Below are positions 62,793 through 64,000 of a stretch of DNA of 64,000 nucleotides, one piece after another. The DNA is taken from positions 115,989 through 179,988 of the forward strand of contig RXJX01000002.1 of assembly GCA_003963245.1 (NCBI GenBank), read 5' to 3'. The notes below the pieces were generated by a model. The model made no database searches. It saw nothing but the letters and a program-made list of their open reading frames with translations, and was not told the origin of the DNA. The DNA is from Neisseriaceae bacterium (GTDB taxonomy: Bacteria; Pseudomonadota; Gammaproteobacteria; Burkholderiales; UBA11063). The position numbers and the translations under genes are program-made. Numbering within the stretch: the first letter of the stretch is position 1; the number at the start of each line of letters is the position of its first letter.

Positions 62793-63173
62793 TTAGGTCA
62801 TAAATTTAACTTGCGCGTCAGTATTAATGATTGCCGCGCTTAATTGAATTTCAACTAAATATCTCGGATTAGCAAGCCTTGCTTCAACACAGGCACGAAC
62901 TGGTGCGCTGCCAAGTGGTAGCCATTTATCCCAGATTTGATTAAATTCATCAATCTGAGTAATGTCCTTCAAATAAATCGTTACATTTAAAATATGCTTT
63001 TTGTCACTACCATTTTCATTTAGTATTTTAGCAATGTTACTTAAAACTTCTTTCGTTTGATCTTTTAACCCAACCTCCAAGATAGTTGGTACTTCAACAG
63101 TATAAAGGACGTTATTAAATATAACTACATCCGACCATCTAGCTGTAGTACCAACCCTAGTAATAATACTCAT
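62793..63173 (-). CDS. RidA/YjgF-family protein
   Basis: The 126-residue protein has the RidA fold pattern with LKDQTKEVLSNIAKILNENG (helix), VTIYLKDITQIDEFNQIWDK, and APVRACVEARLANPRYLVEI, where Arg93 matches the catalytic Arg of imine deaminases. Glu108 in LVEIQLSA matches another conserved position. RidA proteins hydrolyse reactive enamine/imine intermediates from PLP enzymes such as threonine dehydratase. The N-terminus is atypical (MSIITRVGTTARWS). It converges with the ligase gene, ending 7 bases from it. Divergent from the thioesterase gene. Confidence 0.82.
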   Translation of the reverse strand: MSIITRVGTTARWSDVVIFNNVLYTVEVPTILEVGLKDQTKEVLSNIAKILNENGSDKKHILNVTIYLKDITQIDEFNQIWDKWLPLGSAPVRACVEARLANPRYLVEIQLSAAIINTDAQVKFMT

Positions 63174-63271
63174 AATAAATACCTCTAATAAATAATTTAG
63201 TGAATTATTTTACCGTAAAAATCATAATGATTATTGGTATAATTAAGGATTAATTTATATTGTAGAAACAT

Positions 63272-63703
63272 ATGAGCAAAAACAAAACTCTTTTATTTAG
63301 CAATACACACGATATCCGTTGGCAGGATATGGATTCATTTAATCATGTTAATCATACTCTATATCTGGTCTATATGCAAGAATGTAGAATTAATTGGTTA
63401 CGTCATCATGGGATAGATATGAGTACAGGCAATAGTGTTCCGATTATAGCAGAGATAAATTGCAAATATCGACGCCCAATCACTTATCCTGCACAAATTA
63501 CTACCGAGCTATATTTTACACAAAGAATTGGAAAAAGGATATTTTTTGAACAGATCGTTAGAAATAGTAATGATTCAAGCATTTTGTATGCTAGCGCAGA
63601 TATAGTAGTGGTTTGGATCAACGTAGCAAGTGGTAGAAGTATTATTCCACCACCTGAATATGATTTTGTTCTAAATGCGCCATACCATAGTAGTAGTAAA
63701 TAA
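63272..63703 (+). CDS. Acyl-CoA thioesterase (4HBT hotdog family)
   Basis: The 143-residue protein has the hotdog thioesterase motif IRWQDMDSFNHVNHTLYLVY at residues 15-34, with Asp21 at the position of the catalytic acid, followed by YMQECRINWLRHHG. NCKYRRPITYPAQITTELYF forms the next strands. Length agrees with YbgC/FadM-type enzymes (about 135-150). The acyl substrate is unknown. The N-terminus is short and no signal peptide is present, so it is cytoplasmic. The ribosome site is weak. Confidence 0.85.
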   Translation: MSKNKTLLFSNTHDIRWQDMDSFNHVNHTLYLVYMQECRINWLRHHGIDMSTGNSVPIIAEINCKYRRPITYPAQITTELYFTQRIGKRIFFEQIVRNSNDSSILYASADIVVVWINVASGRSIIPPPEYDFVLNAPYHSSSK

Positions 63704-63719
63704 ATTAGGTTTCTAACAG

Positions 63720-63761
63720 CTCCATATAAGCCGCCGAGCAAATGCTCATTGGCATATGGAG
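63720..63761. repeat. Nested palindrome between thioesterase gene and rRNA operon
   Basis: Outer arms CTCCATAT / ATATGGAG with GCC / GGC enclose a second hairpin GAGCA / TGCTC, 16 bases after the thioesterase stop. It could terminate transcription or be a small intergenic repeat. No T run follows. Confidence 0.55.
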
Positions 63762-63918
63762 GGAGATATGATAGTTTGAATAGGGATAATGTCATATTTA
63801 CATAATTTTCTTTGTACTAGTTTATATCTTTGTAGTGTTTTATGTAAATAAGAGCAAATTAGATGATAGCTAAATAGCCTTAGGAATTAAGAGTTATAAA
63901 TGCTATCAAATAAATAAA

Positions 63919-63943
63919 AAGCCCAGAGATACTCTGGGCTTAT
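63919..63943 (-). terminator. Rho-independent terminator of the rRNA operon
   Basis: AAGCCCAGAG and CTCTGGGCTT pair around ATAC, directly downstream of the 5S rRNA on the minus strand and followed there by TTTTTATTTA. The plus strand side also ends in AAAAAGC, so it could stop transcription from both sides. Confidence 0.85.
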
Positions 63944-63947
63944 GTTT

Positions 63948-64000
63948 GGAGCCTGGCAATGTCCTACTTTCGCATGGGCGAACCACACTATCATCGGCGA
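63948..64000 (-). rRNA. rrf: 5S ribosomal RNA, 3' end (cut by window edge)
   Basis: The minus strand reads TCGCCGATGATAGTGTGGTT then CGCCCATGCGAAAGTAGGAC and ATTGCCAGGCTCC, the conserved 3' half of bacterial 5S rRNA, ending with the usual AGGCTCC. The rest, and presumably 23S and 16S genes, lie beyond the right edge. Confidence 0.93.

Overview
The window is an AT-rich chromosomal segment of a Gram-negative bacterium (lipoproteins, outer-membrane porin, RND pump, periplasmic proteins). The tmRNA proteolysis tag reads (A)SNDETFALAA, close to the tags of Neisseria and its relatives. With a PglL-type oligosaccharyltransferase, a pilin relic and a phasin-like protein, this suggests a low-GC betaproteobacterium of or near the order Neisseriales. 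That assignment is inference. The right edge holds the 3' end of a 5S rRNA with its terminator, so an rRNA operon lies just outside.

Layout. 1-2.5 kb: a half ABC transporter with a degenerate ATPase (cut by the window edge), divergent from a MarR regulator across a perfect 16-bp inverted repeat. 2.5-7.3 kb: thrABC with a fused aspartokinase-homoserine dehydrogenase. 7.5-14 kb: a LuxR-type regulator, a lipoprotein, a VOC protein, an MFS exporter, peptide deformylase, an acyltransferase and a coiled-coil membrane protein. 14-21 kb: glnS between two inverted copies of an intergenic repeat, a class III CoA-transferase, anmK and two MFS transporters. 21-28.6 kb: a cysteine-rich mini-ORF coupled to a GRDP-like gene, then murQ, pdxY, a LysR regulator, ubiD, a ferritin-like protein and a Fur-box porin. 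28.9-41.7 kb: a nine-gene arginine/carbamoyl-phosphate cluster (argF J B C H G, carA, carB, argD). 41.7-49 kb: an IS5-type transposase relic followed by large secreted lipoproteins (two tandem Big/DUF1554 paralogs, one more lipoprotein) and a beta-propeller protein. 49-50 kb: a type IV pilin pseudogene and ssrA. 50-64 kb: a DUF296 protein, nth and dnaB, then a TetR regulator, phasin, dicarboxylate/glutamate symporter, TatT-like TPR protein, an RND pump with adaptor, a PglL/Wzy ligase, a RidA-like protein and a thioesterase.

The most interesting signal is upstream of argF: a strong promoter followed by a 41-codon ORF, absent from ordinary gene calls, that ends in three consecutive Arg codons before its stop. 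It is followed by about 290 nt of structured untranslated RNA and then the whole arginine cluster. It looks like a ribosome-sensing arginine leader peptide, a control not usually described for arginine biosynthesis. Other notable items are the ABC transporter whose nucleotide-binding motifs are all eroded, the Cys-rich mini-ORF whose stop codon abuts the next start, the long palindromic intergenic elements, and the two gene relics.

Functional links: argJ (bifunctional) replaces argA/argE, and carAB supplies carbamoyl phosphate to argF in the same cluster. anmK and murQ are the kinase and etherase of anhydro-MurNAc recycling. Motifs were read by eye; no database search was run.
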